A stretch of 64,000 nucleotides of DNA from positions 210,644,906 to 210,708,905 of the forward strand of contig OY986439.1 of the NCBI GenBank assembly GCA_963920525.1, given 5' to 3'. This document shows positions 22,945 through 34,498 of the stretch, piece after piece. Source of the stretch: Dichetophora obliterata (Eukaryota > Arthropoda > Insecta > Diptera > Sciomyzidae). The stretch's first letter is position 1. Every line of letters starts with the position of its first letter. Position numbers and translations under genes: made by a program. The notes under the pieces were generated by a model that had not been told where the DNA came from, did no database searches, and worked only from the letters and a program-made list of their open reading frames with translations.

Positions 22945-23098
22945 AATAATTGGTTACAGACGGTCTTTTACATCTTTTGCACATGGCGACTAAAAAAACA
23001 GGAATATTGACAAAATGACTTCATCGCATTTTTCATACCCAAATTGCCCTAACAGCCCTAATCTGGCAAAGTGATAATTGTTACCCAGTATTTTTAAT

Positions 23099-23516
23099 AG
23101 GGGTATTCACGGGTTGTTGCGAATTGCAAGAGTGTGAAAATGCAAGATAATTTGCGCACTTACGCGTGAACATCAATATTGCAACTTAATTATGCAACAA
23201 AATTAAATGTCAAATGAACAGTAAATATATTGCTACCTTATTTCAAAATCATAAAAAGTAATTAAAATCGACGTACAAACTTAACCTTTTTAAAGTTTTA
23301 CCCAGGTGGCAACTACGTTCGAAAACAACCAAAACACGAATCATCTGTTTAGCATCACTGCTTGTGCGTTCTCGCAATTGGTTTGAGCAGTGCATAATTC
23401 AAGAAATGTTGCAAAATTGCTTCCAATGTGTTTCTTGTTGGAATGATGCGAAAGTTCGCAATCATGCATTTTCGCATCGTCGCAACTGTGTTTTGCATCA
23501 ACTCGTGAATACCCCT
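23099..23516. mobile_element. AGGGGTATTC-family element A
   Basis: The left end AGGGGTATTCACGGGTTG and the right end CAACTCGTGAATACCCCT are inverted, and subterminal GTTGCGA, GAAAATGCA match too. Flanks are TAAT before and AATA after, as in the other members of this family (27892, 43920, 59552). The right half also lies in the large palindrome 23244-23991. Confidence 0.65.
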
Positions 23517-23991
23517 AATATTTCTAAGTGTTTGTTGTAATTTTTATTTTCAAAACAAAATTGGAAATTCAGAAAACAAAACTTTTTAATGAAATTGTCA
23601 CTATCTGAAAAGCAGACTTGCTTTTCACCTGTGAAAGTTTCTATCAAAACTTATTATTTTTGAGCTTCAAATTTTGTTTTGGAATCACAAAACTGCAACA
23701 AACACTTAGAAATATTAGGGGTATTCACGAGTTGATGCGAAACACAGTTGCGACGATGCGAAAATGCATGATTGCGAACTTTCGCATCATTCCAACAACA
23801 AACACATTGGAAGCAATTTTGCAACATTTCTTGAATTATGCACTGCTCAAACCAATTGCGAGAACGCACAAAAGCAGTGATGCTAAACAGATGATTCGTG
23901 TTTTGGTTGTTTTCGAACGTAGTTGCCACCTGGGTAAAACTTTAAAAAGGTTAAGTTTGTACGTCGATTTTAATTACTTTTTATGATTTTG
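23244..23991. repeat. Near-perfect 748-base palindrome
   Basis: The left arm (about 23244-23570) and right arm (about 23665-23991) are inverted copies around a spacer near 95 bases. Over the outer 270 bases I count only about four differences, all small. The arms contain the right half of the AGGGGTATTC element and its flank, so an existing insertion junction was copied in inverted form. The overlapping frames on both strands (23618-23986, 23654-23929) are by-products. Confidence 0.85.
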
Positions 23992-24004
23992 CGATGATGA
24001 TCAA

Positions 24005-24150
24005 GCACCGAACAGACAGGCAGGCAGACAGGCACAGGAAAACTATGTGAACAAGCGAGAAAAAGTTATTTCTATCTCGTTTCTTCGCAGGGCACTGCCT
24101 GCGCCTGCCTGCCTGCCTGCTTCGGCGTTCACTCTGTCCGCAACCTTAAA
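24005..24150. repeat. Dispersed foldback repeat, copy 2 (CAGGCAGACAGG type)
   Basis: It has the same order as the copy at 1552-1710: AGGCAGGCAGACAGG, CTATGTGAACAAGC, CTATCTCGTTTCTTCGCAGG, CTGCCTGCCTGC, then CTTCGGCGTTCACTCT. The ends pair as an imperfect hairpin. Confidence 0.6.
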
Positions 24151-24164
24151 ATGGGTAAAACGAC

Positions 24165-24540
24165 GACAAGACACTTCGAAATATAATTCAGGTTGATAAC
24201 CTCTAGATACGAGTTCTATCTCGTCGAGTCCCTTACAATTTTATTGTAGACCAAAGCTTATGTGGAAAATTTCAAGTCATTAAATGCAATTTTGTGACAA
24301 TTTAAGATATTAGCCCCCTTTGATAGATAATTTTTATATGAGAGATAGGCGTGATTTTGATCTGATTTTGCTCTAAATACAAAATACGAAGTTACGACTA
24401 TAATCGTGTCGACATATGAACATATATATGGACAGACGAAGAGAGGAACAGAGGGTGTTGCTGATCAAGAATATATATACTTTTCTATACCTACCACGTC
24501 TCCTTATAGGCATTACAAATGAAGTTACAAAATTTATAAA
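24165..24540 (+). repeat. Fly-type dispersed repeat (GACAGACGAA ... CTGATCAAGAATATATATAC)
   Basis: GAGAGATAGGCGTGATTTT, a run resembling GACAGACGAAGAGAGG, then GTTGCTGATCAAGAATATAT followed by CACGTCTCCTTATAGG has the layout of a repeat seen widely between genes in flies. A relative with the GTATGGGAGGTAGGCGTAG motif and CAGACAGACAAACGGACC lies at 53104-54120. No coding role is known to me. Confidence 0.45.
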
Positions 24541-24679
24541 GAGGTATATTAACCCGTTGCGGCATAATATACAGCACAGTACGCATGAGGATATAAATGT
24601 TTATTTTATACAAAAAGTCTTGTATGCAATTATTCTGTTGCAATTTTTGTTTCCTTGCCTTGTTATAAATTGAATTCAC

Positions 24680-25980
24680 TTTTATGTCGCTACCTTATCT
24701 TAAAAAGGGTGAAGCCCCTTTTTTCTCACTACTACACATCTAATATATTAAATATATTATCCACATATACGAGTAATGCTTTGATATTGTTATATTTTTA
24801 ACGTTAAGTAAACGATATTTTAAATTTAAAAAAAAACAGGCTTCGAACAATTATTCCTGCAATTATTATTTCAGCAATAATAGCGCAAAAATCAAAATTA
24901 AAACATTGCATTTTAAAATGGCTCGAGTGGTACTCTTATTTTCTTTTTTTTCCAATTTAGTAGCGCACATACTTTGGGTATTTTTTTATCATACTACATG
25001 TATGAAAAAAAAGAAAACAAAATATTTCAACCATGCGAACAAGCGTCTGAGTTGTATTAAAATTGGAGAAAATCAAGGCAAAAAAAAAAAAAATAAAAAA
25101 AATTCACATACATACACGTCAAGTGGACACCATCGTCAAGTTCCTCCATTGAAATATTTTATTCGACGCGGCTATCAAAGTATTTGGCTACGTTAAAAAA
25201 AGGCATAAGAGTGATTTTATTTTTAAAAATTGTTTATTTTGCGGTTTTTTTTATATTTATATTAAATTGTTTGCCAAGCTTCATTTAAAGATGAGTGGCT
25301 ATTAAACCGGATTAAACGGGATTAATTGGGATGCTATGAACTGTAAATAATGTTGAGTCGCGGGTTGGATGGAGAGATGGTCAGTTGCGAGTATTTGTGG
25401 AAAACATTGGTAACACGGATGGTAACGGAAAATTATCAGAATAATCTAGCTGAAAGAAATTATTCTATTTGCTTATTATAATTTTTGGATTGAGACAAAA
25501 AGAAATTGTGTGGGAAAGGTCGCTAAATGCCCTCTTATGCCGCAAAGGGTAACTTTATATGCAAAATGAAAGGTTTTTGGCAATAACGTTAAATAAAGCT
25601 AAAAGCAAGAATGGATACATTTTGGAAATAATATTTCACTCTTTAAAGAGTGTATTTCTTATACTATTATTATAAGATATTATATAAATATTGTAGTATC
25701 TGCCAACACTAGAGCTTGGCAGTAAAAAGAAAAGAGTTCTGGCAACACTGTGGAAAAGGTTAAAAACAGAATAAAACAAACGTTGTTTATTCGACAGCAA
25801 ACTTTCAAAGTGGAAGAACGTGTTTTACTTTTCAGCAGATCTCTACAAATATAGATAAATTCAAATTTATAAGGATAATGATTTTTTTCTAGTCTTCTAA
25901 GGAAAATTTTCCAAAATAATTATAAAATGGCATAAACCATGGCTTTTTATTTACTCAGTAATGAATTATATTGTATATAT
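24680..25980. other. AT-rich stretch, nothing recognised
   Basis: No protein motif and no convincing inverted ends. A 96-codon plus-strand frame at 24906-25196 is dominated by runs of lysine and hydrophobic residues from A- and T-rich sequence, and I do not call it a gene. Confidence 0.4.
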
Positions 25981-25998
25981 AGTATATATAATAGCCGT

Positions 25999-27124
25999 TA
26001 ATACAGCCATCCGCCTAGAAGCCACCTCCTAGTGGAAAGAAAGTACACTATGACATTATTGCACTAGAAAATTTCTCCCTTCTATACCTAGGTCCATCGA
26101 CATCACACAAAAACTATACTTTGAAAGGAAGTTCGATGTATACATTCCCTCTCGAGAAGAGTAGGAACTAGGAAACCGTTCACTTCAAAATGTCATTGAA
26201 ATCTTTACTGATGGATCAAAACTAGATGGCAAAGTAGGTGGAGGAGTCTATTCGGAAGCATACAGCATTAATTTCGCCTTCAGACTCCCTGATCATTACA
26301 GTGTATTTCAAGCTGAAATCACTGCTATACATGAAGCGCTAACTTGGCTTCAGGTAAATGAGATTTCTTCCATGGATATTTGAATACTATCCGATAGTCA
26401 AGACGTTTTGAAAGCCCTACGAACTGTTGAAATAACACCTGAAATAGTTCTCAACTGCCGCAGATGTCTAAATGAGATGGCAAAGCAGCTCAAAATCCTT
26501 CTATGCTGGATTCCTGAACATAGGGATTTTCTAGGTAACTGCAAAGCAGATGAACTCGTTCGAACAGGTGCTACCAAACAATTATCTACAGATAAGGCAA
26601 GCCTTGGTATTCCTCTCACCACATGTAAACTCCTTACACATGAGTTATCCGGCATCAAAACCAACAACAAATGTCAGCTGGTAACACGTGTAATATAATG
26701 CGGCAAATCTGGCCCAAACTCAAACTTGTGACTTTCAACCTTAAGCGCATAAAACAACTCATTTCTCTCAGTAGAGAACACATTAGCACCATAATAGGGA
26801 TCCTTGCAGGGCATTGTCTAGTGGCAGACACGCTGAAAGATTGAACATACCGCACAATGACTTCTGAAGAAGCTGTAGATATGAGGAGGAGAAAGAATCT
26901 ACAGTATATTTCCTCTGCACTTGCCCAGCGCTGGCTCAAAAACGCTTCCTCCACTCGGGTAACTGGTTCTTCAATGACTTTGACGAACCCTCGGAATCTT
27001 AGTTTACCGAATCCTAGGCTTAGTAAATAGCTCAAATTGGTTTAAATAGAGATAGGAAAAATTAACCCTTCATATCACAATGGGCCTCATTGGCCTAAGT
27101 GTGTCTCGTTTGAGACAGCAACAC
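25999..27124 (+). pseudogene. 5'-truncated LINE: RNase H and C-terminal zinc-knuckle region
   Basis: This is the 3' part of a non-LTR retrotransposon ORF2. The RNase H domain runs from about 26195: IEIFTDGSKLDGKVGGGVYS, then FQAEITAIHEALTWLQ, then LSDSQDVLKALRT, then ILLCWIPEHRDFLGNCKADE. The catalytic D, E, D and D are all visible. One in-frame TGA precedes LSDSQ. Downstream (26700-27030), out of frame pieces read KRIKQLISLSREHISTIIGI and ALAQRWLKN, the usual C-terminal tail with a degraded CCHC finger (I, R1 and LOA-like clades have this layout). The endonuclease and reverse transcriptase are missing, as expected for 5' truncation. The element ends in the CCTAA tail. Confidence 0.85.
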
Positions 27125-27161
27125 TAACCTAACCTAACCTAACCTAGCCTAACCTAACCTA
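27125..27161 (+). repeat. (TAACC)n tail of the LINE
   Basis: Seven TAACC-type units with one TAGCC variant follow directly after the LINE. Such microsatellite tails are made by target-primed reverse transcription. The unit equals the CCTAA strand of the insect telomere repeat TTAGG, but flies lack that telomere. Confidence 0.8.
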
Positions 27162-27474
27162 TATATACTGATAGTAAAAATTGCGTATGCGTTCATCATA
27201 ACCTACATTATATCTTACGCTCACTGATCATAATTCATGATTAACATAAACTTTAAGTAAGGGCTTGTTCGAGACACTCAATAATTGCAGCAATACTGCA
27301 ACACTGTTACTCATTGGCAGCTCTGTTGCAGATGCTCAGCTGATACTTTACCTAAATATTGCATATATTTTGCGATTGAGATCGAACGTGAGGCTTTTAG
27401 AATGATTTTTAAATAAATTTAGCGATTGATATGGAAAATCAAGAAAACAATAATTTTTGGCGGAAAAGAAAGTT

Positions 27475-27880
27475 GTTTTTACCGACTTTTTGTGTCCTGC
27501 GATTTATTGCATCTCGCGACTTTTTTACCATGCAAATTTTGGTACTCTGAGTTTTTTATGTGTAGAGACTTTTATACTTTGCCATTTTTAGTACCTTGCG
27601 ACTTTTTGTACCATGAGACTTTTTGTGTTGAGCTATTTTTACATTGCAACTTTTTACCATGCCATTTTTGTTACTTGCGTCATTTTTACCTTGCAACTTT
27701 TTCCCTGAAATTTTTAAGCTTGCGATTTTTTTCGTAACCTGCGACTTTTTCATCTCACGAATTGCTTATCATGCGGCTTGTGGTGCCCTGCGCTTTTGTA
27801 AACATTACAATCTTTCGCACTTTCTGACTTTGTAGCTTGCGACTTTTTTGTCTTGTGACTTTTACAATTGGGCAAAAGAT
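27475..27880. repeat. Degenerate 17-base satellite (TTGCGACTTTTTGTACC), block 1
   Basis: Units of about 15-20 bases of the form TTGCGACTTTTTGTACC repeat with many substitutions (TTGCAACTTTTTACCATG, TTGCGATTTTTTTCG and so on). Frames across it (27426-27737) simply translate the repeat. The array resumes at 29316 and 30052 after two insertions. Confidence 0.75.
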
Positions 27881-27891
27881 TCTTTTATAAT

Positions 27892-29300
27892 AGGGGTATT
27901 CACACTGACTTGGGTAGTTGGGTATGGGTAGATTGAGTACTTTTGGTTATTGTGAGCACCCTAAATTGCAATTGAGTACTTTATTGAATAGTTTTGGGCA
28001 GTGCTGCGTGTTTGTTTGATCTGCCCGGCTTATGTTGCTGACGAAAGATGAGTGACAGCTGGAAGAGGGTTGCCAGCAAATCATTTTTTGTCATTTTGTG
28101 TGCGAAAAATTTTGGCGATTAATAGGGCGTAAAAGAGTTTTTTCATATACGAGTACTTTTTAACGTGAACTTCGCAGCATCTTATGATTTACTCGTTATC
28201 CAGGGGAAAACGTTTTCCTGTCACAGACCGGCTTACATAAGAATTTTCATGCCAATCGAAAAAAAAAATTTAATTTTTTGTATATCTGAACTAACATAAC
28301 TGTAGTGCTGTAGTGACAACGCCCATTTTTGGTTCAGTTTCCGAAAGTAACTTTATGCACTAATTTACCAAATTTTAGTCTAATACGACCAAAACCGTCT
28401 AAAATCTAGCATTTTGAATTGATTACCAAATTTAAGTTTTATACGACCAAAATCGTCTTCAATAAAGTTTTTTTATTGATTTGTGGGCTGTAAAAGAGGG
28501 TGTGGACACCTATTTTTAATACAGCTTCAGACAGTAACCATACAAACTAAATTACCAAATTTTAGTCTAATTCGATCAAAATCGTGCAAAATATGGCATT
28601 TTTATTGATTTGTGGGCGGTAAAAGGGGGTGTGGCTTTTTTTATTAAGCGAGATATTAAATTTTTCACCGAGTTATTAACAGATATTGTAAATTTAGTTG
28701 CCTTAGGTGTTACCGTTTCTGAGATCTTAAGAGACACCGCAAGAACGATTTTATATATATAGAAGGGCGGTAAAAGTAGGCGTGGCAAAATTTATATATC
28801 TTGTAACCACCACTTGGTCTCATAGCAAATATAAACCAAGTTTCATTATAAAACATGCACAACTCAGGAATTATAATTTCTGAAAAGTAGGCGTAGTTAA
28901 AGTTCGACCACGCCCTTTTTGTTGAATTGTCGATAGAAGCCATACGAACTAAATTACAAACGTTTTATTCCAATACAACCAAATTCGTCTGAAATATAGC
29001 GTTTTTATTAACTTGTGGGCGGAAAAAAGGGGTGTGGCAATATTTTTTGTGTATTATTCGAGATATTAGCCTTGACAACAAATATGATTCCCTTAGGTCA
29101 ATTATTGCCTATTTTTGCAAAAGGTGGTAACAAATGGAAAAAGTAATCAATTTGGCAAGAAAACAATCTACCCAAACAAGTCAGGGGGTCAGCTAGAGTA
29201 GATTGGTAGATGGGTACTTGGGTAGAATGGCACTCTACAAAAACAAAATGTACGGCATTTGCCAATCTACCCAACTACTCAAGTCGGTGTGAATACCCCT
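27892..29300. mobile_element. AGGGGTATTC-family element C, 1.4 kb
   Basis: The left end AGGGGTATTCACACTGACTT and the right end AAGTCGGTGTGAATACCCCT are inverted, with further match (GTAGTTGGGTA). The flanks are TAAT and AATG. The interior has diverged tandem units containing ACCAAATTTTAGTCTAATWC, CGACCAAAATCGTC and TTGTGGGCGGTAAAAGGGG between 28300 and 29050. It inserted into the 17-base satellite. No transposase. Confidence 0.7.
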
Positions 29301-29315
29301 AATGTGATATTTGGT

Positions 29316-29822
29316 ACTTTTCCGTTTTCTATATTGCAACTTTTTTCATGCGACTTTTGTACATTGTGACCTTTTGAGCCTAGCTACTTATTCTATCTTG
29401 AGGCTTTTTGTATCTTGCGACTTCTTGTATCTTGCAATTTTGACACATTGCATCTTTTTTATAATGCTTTTTTTGAGCCTTGCGACTTTTTGCTTCACTG
29501 CGATTTTTTATTCCCTACGAACTTTTATCACACGAATGTCCCACCTTGCGACTTTTAATACCCTGTGCTTTGTATACCTAGAGACTTTTTGTGTTTTGTC
29601 ACTATTAGAACAGCGCTTGTAGCTTGTGTTTTCTCTCTTGTACCTTGTGACTTTTCTACCATGCGTATCTTTTGTAACGTGAATTTTTGTACTTTGTGAA
29701 TTTTTACATTGCAACTTTTTTATCATGCGGCTTTTGCACTTTTCGATCTCTTGTACCTTGCTACTTATTCTACCTCGAATATTTTGTACCATGAGAGTTT
29801 TTTTATAATGTAATTTTTGTTT
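29316..29822. repeat. 17-base satellite, block 2
   Basis: Continuation of the TTGCGACTTTTTGTACC array after element C. The opposing frames 29311-29622 and 29508-29792 are translations of the repeat. Confidence 0.75.
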
Positions 29823-29831
29823 TTATAGTGT

Positions 29832-30047
29832 AACAACTAAAGGCTGGAAATGCTTGCCGAGGTTAAGGCATAACACTGGCTTCGGTTAAAAGCAGTTCAA
29901 ATTGTCTTTCACGGTTGTTTCGTCTAATCAATAGTTCACGTTTGGTTCCAATCAATTCCTCTAAACAATCTATCCCTTTCCTTTAAGATCGAAGACCAAA
30001 CCTTGTTTGTATAAGGCGCATGCCTTGGTTCTTTGATTTTAAAAAAA
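29832..30047 (+). mobile_element. SINE copy 1, head missing, plus orientation
   Basis: AACAACTAAAGGCTGGAAAT, TGCTTGCCGAGGTTAAGGCA, GTTTCGTCTAATCAATAGTT, GCGCATGCCTTGGTTCTTTG and an A-rich tail match the body of the SINE copies at 39461, 58826 and 63150. The tRNA-like head is absent, so it is 5'-truncated. It sits in the 17-base satellite. Confidence 0.75.
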
Positions 30048-30051
30048 TTTT

Positions 30052-30546
30052 TTTGTACCTTGCGACTTTTTGTTACCATGAGGTTTTTTGAACGTTTTTT
30101 TTTTTGTTAATTTTTTGCTCATATTCTGCATTTTGCACTCTGTTTTTTTAACTAGGTAACGTACGTACCTCGCGTCTTTTTTGTACTTTAGCACTTTTTT
30201 ACATTTTGCGATTTTTTTTTATATTTTGCAAGGGCCTTGTGACTTTTTGTAGCAGGCAATTTTTGTACTTTGGGACATCTTACGTTGCAATTTTTTATCA
30301 TATGACTTTTTACCTAGCCACTTTTTATGCCTTTGGTCGTTTTTGTACTTTTTGACTTTTTATGAATTGAGATTTTTTATCTTTTCTTTGCCTTGAAGTT
30401 TTTTGTACTTTGCGATTTTTTGTACCTTATGACTTTTTCTTAAATCATGAAACTTTTTATACTTTGCGTCCTTTTTGTACCCCGTGATTTTTTACATTGC
30501 AACATTTTAACTATGCGACTTTTTACTGTACAACTTTTTGTATCTC
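30052..30546. repeat. 17-base satellite, block 3
   Basis: The same degenerate TTGCGACTTTTTGTACC unit resumes after SINE copy 1 and fades near 30546. Confidence 0.75.
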
Positions 30547-31329
30547 TCGCTAGTTAAAGTTTGTCGGCAATGCTATTGTAATGCATAGCTGTAAGCGGGA
30601 TTAGCCAAAAACTGTTTTAAAGGGTCGGAAGTTGCTTTTCATTGTTTAACAGTTTTACTGGAAGTTAAAGTTTGCAAAATAAGTTTTGCAATGTTTGAAA
30701 TTTGTTTATGATTGAGCCTGGATACAAATTTATGTATAAAATAATTAAAGTTTTGTCAAACATGAATTCTGAAAAGTTGGTGAAAAAGGCATAAAATTCT
30801 TTAATTAAATCGTCGAAACTATTTTTTATGAAAATAATTTGTGGCATCATATGCTTTCCTTTTTTCTTTTGAAAGTTTCGGTTTACTTGGGTTTTTGGCA
30901 ATAGAGGTCAAATTCATTTAATTGTTTTCTCATCCTAACCAGCATACCTACTCACATAGTCACTTACTGTGTAAGGTATATGTCATCAGTGTTTGAACGG
31001 CCATGTTTAAAAAATCTAATTGAGAATTTCGTACGAGCGTTGGAGAAGGCCACGTGGCAACATCGTATTTAATAAATAGTCAGTTACGTCATTTGCTATT
31101 TCACCACGGGATTGCAAATTTGTGTATCCAGTTAGAAATGAAGTGCTATTGCATTTTGCCTGTACAATATCGAGTTGTATATATATACTTTTGTAACGTG
31201 ACGTGACGTTTACATTACGTTATATAATATCAGGAAAGTAACACTTTTCAAATATTCACTTCCAAGAGCACAAGTAGATTCCCTTTTTTTACTGGCTCAT
31301 TATAACAACTTGATCAACATATCTTTAAC
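30547..31329. other. AT-rich stretch, nothing recognised
   Basis: A 78-codon minus-strand frame (30665-30901) has no family motif. No inverted ends found. A phrase TTTGTAACGTGACGTGACGT near 31190 resembles the end of the solo LTR at 40864 and may be a scrap of that family. Confidence 0.35.
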
Positions 31330-31463
31330 CCTTTATAAGGCAGAGTAGAAATTTTTTTATTAGCGATGATTTCGGTTGAATACGATGTGAGGTTATGCTA
31401 AGAATATGCTTAGAATATACAACTTATATTGTTAGAAAAAATATTACCTCTGCCTAATAAAGG
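31330..31463. repeat. Short MITE, 134 bases
   Basis: CCTTTATAAGGCAGAG on the left and CTCTGCCTAATAAAGG on the right are inverted, with a further loose match in the T/A-rich bases inside. Confidence 0.55.
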
Positions 31464-31639
31464 ATCAGAAAGTCAATGTAGTGAAGTTTTGAACTTTTAC
31501 CTTTTACAATTTGTATTCAAAGACACTTACAATTCCACATTGGTTTTTCTACATCGTCTGTTAAGTCGCTTCCAAAGATTTTAAACTGCGGAAATCATAA
31601 GAATACTGCTGATGAATTTGTGTTGCGGCCAACGCAACA

Positions 31640-31975
31640 TCTATCATGTGAATCGGTGAATTATGAAATAAGAATGCATTCAATGAATGCAAAATTGATT
31701 CATAAATCAAATTTTTAAATCACATTCATTTTTAAAAAATTAATAATTATTAAATTTTTTTATTCATTCGAATGCAATTCACAAAGAATTTCAGAATTTT
31801 AAATTATTCTTTTTTTTATTCATTATTAGTTTTGTATTCATATTTTATTCATTATTCATTATTCACATGTTATTCATTATTAATTTTTTATTCCTTATTA
31901 ATTTTTATTCATAATTAATTTTTTATTTATTATTAAATTTTTATTCATTATTCATTTGTTATTTAATGAAAAATA
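31640..31975. repeat. Low-complexity (TTCATTATTAATTTTTTA)-like stretch
   Basis: From about 31735 the sequence cycles through TATTCATTATTAATTTTT variants, preceded by GAATGCATTCAATGAATGCA. No coding content. Confidence 0.6.
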
Positions 31976-32240
31976 GATTGATATAAATATCAATTTAGCT
32001 TGCTTTCTCCTTCCATAACTTTCGCACAGTTCAAACATGCATGTTGCTGCAAAATTTCTACTCTCTAGAACGTTTGTCTTTTGCAAAAGTTGCAAGATTT
32101 TTGTATCGAACGTGGTGCTTTGATATTTTGCGCAGTATTGGTGCAGTTATTGAGACTCGAACAAGCCAAAATAATTATACAAACCTTCTGTTCAAAGCTG
32201 AACCGGACCTTACAAATAAAACAACAGCGGTTAATTATTC

Positions 32241-32717
32241 TTAAATATTTATTTTATTAACTTCAAAATAATCACCATCGGAAGTGATACAAATATGTCA
32301 ACGTTTTTTCCATTCTTGAAAGCATTTTTGGTAGGCCGATTACGAGAATTTTCTTTGATGATTTCGATATTGACATAGTTTCTATGGTCAAATCAGAGCT
32401 TACAATGCGTGATGTGTGAGCTGGTACCTTATCGTGGTGCCAAAACCATGAATTGTCCTTGCATAGTTCTGGCCTCTTTTGCAGGATATTCTCGCGCAAA
32501 CGTTTTAAAACACTCAAATAATTTTGAGCGTTGCCCGATTGACCTTGCGGAAGCACAACACCTTGTGCCGAAAGCACAACACCTTGAGAATCGAAGAACG
32601 ACTTTGAGACAAGTTGCCAACTGATGTACGACCCTCTTTAAACAATTTGTACCACTCAAATGCCTGCGTACGTAATAAAAAGCCAACTACCCATTGGTTT
32701 TCTGCAACCTTATCCAT
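32241..32717 (-). pseudogene. mariner transposase pseudogene, internally deleted
   Basis: From ATG 32717 the minus strand reads LLRTQAFEWYKLFKEGRTSV, the end of the mariner N-terminal DNA-binding region. After a deletion and frame change it continues VVLPQGQSGNAQNYLSVLKR, then LRENILQKRPELCKDNSWFW, then HHDKVPAHTS. The tail near the stop (32241) reads ITSDGDYFEVNK in a third frame. HHDNAPAHTS is the usual mariner block carrying the second catalytic D, here changed to HHDKVPAHTS. The first catalytic D and the linker are deleted, so no activity is possible. Confidence 0.85.
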
Positions 32718-32758
32718 TTTAAGTTATACAGAAAAATATTCGGCATGTTTCGTTCGTA

Positions 32759-33306
32759 CACCCAGAAAAAAATATCTGGTTAATTTAACCAAACTTTAAC
32801 TAAATTTCAGGTTAAAATTTACTAACATAAATTGTCAGGACAGGTTTATCACATGTCATTCAGCTTAATTTAACCAGTTTTTGTGGTTTAATAGAACTGA
32901 CAAATGTGGTTATCTTAACCAGTATTAATGGTTGAATCGAATAAAATCAGGTTAATTAAGCAAATGTCAATGATGAGATTTTTTCTAATGAGGCATGAGA
33001 GAGGGAGAGAGCAAATAAATCATGGTCACCTTATTTTTTAGTCCCAAGTATACAGAATTATATAAAATTAAAAATCTAAAGACAGGGCATTTTACCTATC
33101 TTATGCCGAATTTGACAGCTGACAGGTTGTTTTTTTCGCTATAAGCTTACCATGGTTTTTCCGCTATTTTCTACATGTATTTCTGCGAACCAGATCCGTC
33201 AGGTTAAACTAACGTTGATCAGGTTAAAACGATGTAGTTGGCTCTCCTAACCAAATTTGTAAGGTAAAAATAACCCGGAGCAGGTAAGAGCATTTTTCCC
33301 TGAGTG
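32759..33306. mobile_element. MITE with CACYCAGRRAAAAAT ends, TA flanks
   Basis: The left end CACCCAGAAAAAAAT is preceded by TA; the right end ATTTTTCCCTGAGTG is followed by TA. The interior has repeated TGGTTAATTTAACC-like and CAGGTTAAA motifs in both directions. TA flanks suggest Tc1/mariner mobilisation. It lies directly upstream of the mariner wreck. Confidence 0.7.
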
Positions 33307-33977
33307 TATGAGGCACCTTAAGTTAATTGTCGATTGATTCAAATTTGTGCATTAGTTTTTATCAGCATCGTCTCGTTTTCTCTGGGAAAGATCGTTTTTA
33401 CAATCAATATGCTGAACGAGCAATTTTTTGTCATTTTCAGCATTTTTATGAAATTTTTTCTAAAATATTTGGAACTAAAAACACAATTGCTCAAATAATA
33501 ATATTTTTTTTTCTTTTCCATACAGATTTTCTACAAAATAACGAAAAATTTTATAAATTGTGTCAAAACATTATATGTTAGTTATAACATAAGATATTTT
33601 GCAATATTTTATAACCAAATTGGAGGATAGTTGCACAAAAATCAAAAATGTCGACATTTAAAAAAAAACTTATCCATTATGTATACAAATTTCGTTCTTT
33701 TTTAGTTAGAGGTCTATAAAATATGCTTTTGTAGAAATTGTTGTAGTTAAGAACTTTTGCAGAAATTGTTTAATGTTCTCAAAAAAACAGTCTAACACCA
33801 ATGAATATTAAAATAAATAAAGAAGCAACTAGAACAGATGGCAACCTTGGTAGAGTTGATGGCGGTGATCTATAAAAAGCCTACTGCTCTAAAATGTCAT
33901 ATGATTAGTGGCAAATTGAGCGTTCAATTGGTTCTATATAATTCAAATGAATGAATTCCTAAATGTGTGAAATCATG

Positions 33978-34069
33978 TACATATTTAAACAGTCAGCTGA
34001 TCACAGCTTAATCACTCAAAAACTACATATTTAAACAGTCAGCTGATCACAGCTTAATCACTCAAAGAC
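33978..34069. repeat. Perfect two-copy 46-base tandem repeat
   Basis: TACATATTTAAACAGTCAGC then TGATCACAGCTTAATCACTC occurs twice in a row, from 33978 and from 34024, with one difference near the joint. The CAGCTGATCACAGC core is nearly palindromic. Confidence 0.8.
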
Positions 34070-34121
34070 TACTGAAGAGGAAAATGTAGCGATTTCCGAA
34101 AGAGACTGTCTACTCAGCTAA

Positions 34122-34210
34122 GTGATTGACTCTATACAGAGTTGTTGTTGTTGTTGTTGCCTTCTTAAAAAAACTTACTTGATCTAAAGCTCGCAATTTA
34201 ATTCATGTAA
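34122..34210. repeat. Dispersed repeat shared with 6305-6395
   Basis: GATTGACTCTATACAGAGTT, a longer GTT run, then CTTACTTGATCTAAAG and TCATGTAATT, in the same order and strand as the copy at 6305. Confidence 0.45.
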
Positions 34211-34410
34211 TTCTCAAAAAAAGTAATAATCTTTTTTCGGTCATAAATGGTTCAAAGCTAAAAGTTTTGAGTTAAAATTTTTTATTTTGTCTAAATCATT
34301 TTGCAAAAACTACAAGAGCTGAATCAAGACAATTTCTACTTTGTCATAAAGCCAACATAATTTTCTCTAAAACTTTTAAAAATGTAGCTGCAAACTTTTT
34401 ATCTATTTTT

Positions 34411-34416
34411 TTATTG
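34411..34416 (-). terminator. Polyadenylation signal of the secreted-protein gene
   Basis: AATAAA on the minus strand, 83 bases beyond the stop codon at 34499, in a T/A-rich 3'UTR. Confidence 0.6.
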
Positions 34417-34498
34417 CTACAAAAATTACAATTATTTAAGCTTACAAAGTGCTAAAGTTTTTTCAAAAACTATCTGGTAGAACATTTCAAGCTGTTTA

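Noticed and set aside
23618..23986. Overlapping genes on both strands (122 and 91 codons)
   Set aside because: Both lie in the arm of the large palindrome, and the same codons recur broken in the other arm.
27125..27161. CCTAA repeats as a telomere
   Set aside because: Only about 37 bases, directly at the 3' end of a LINE, and flies do not use TTAGG telomeres; a retrotransposon tail explains it.
27426..27737. A 103-residue cysteine- and phenylalanine-rich protein
   Set aside because: Translation of the 17-base satellite.
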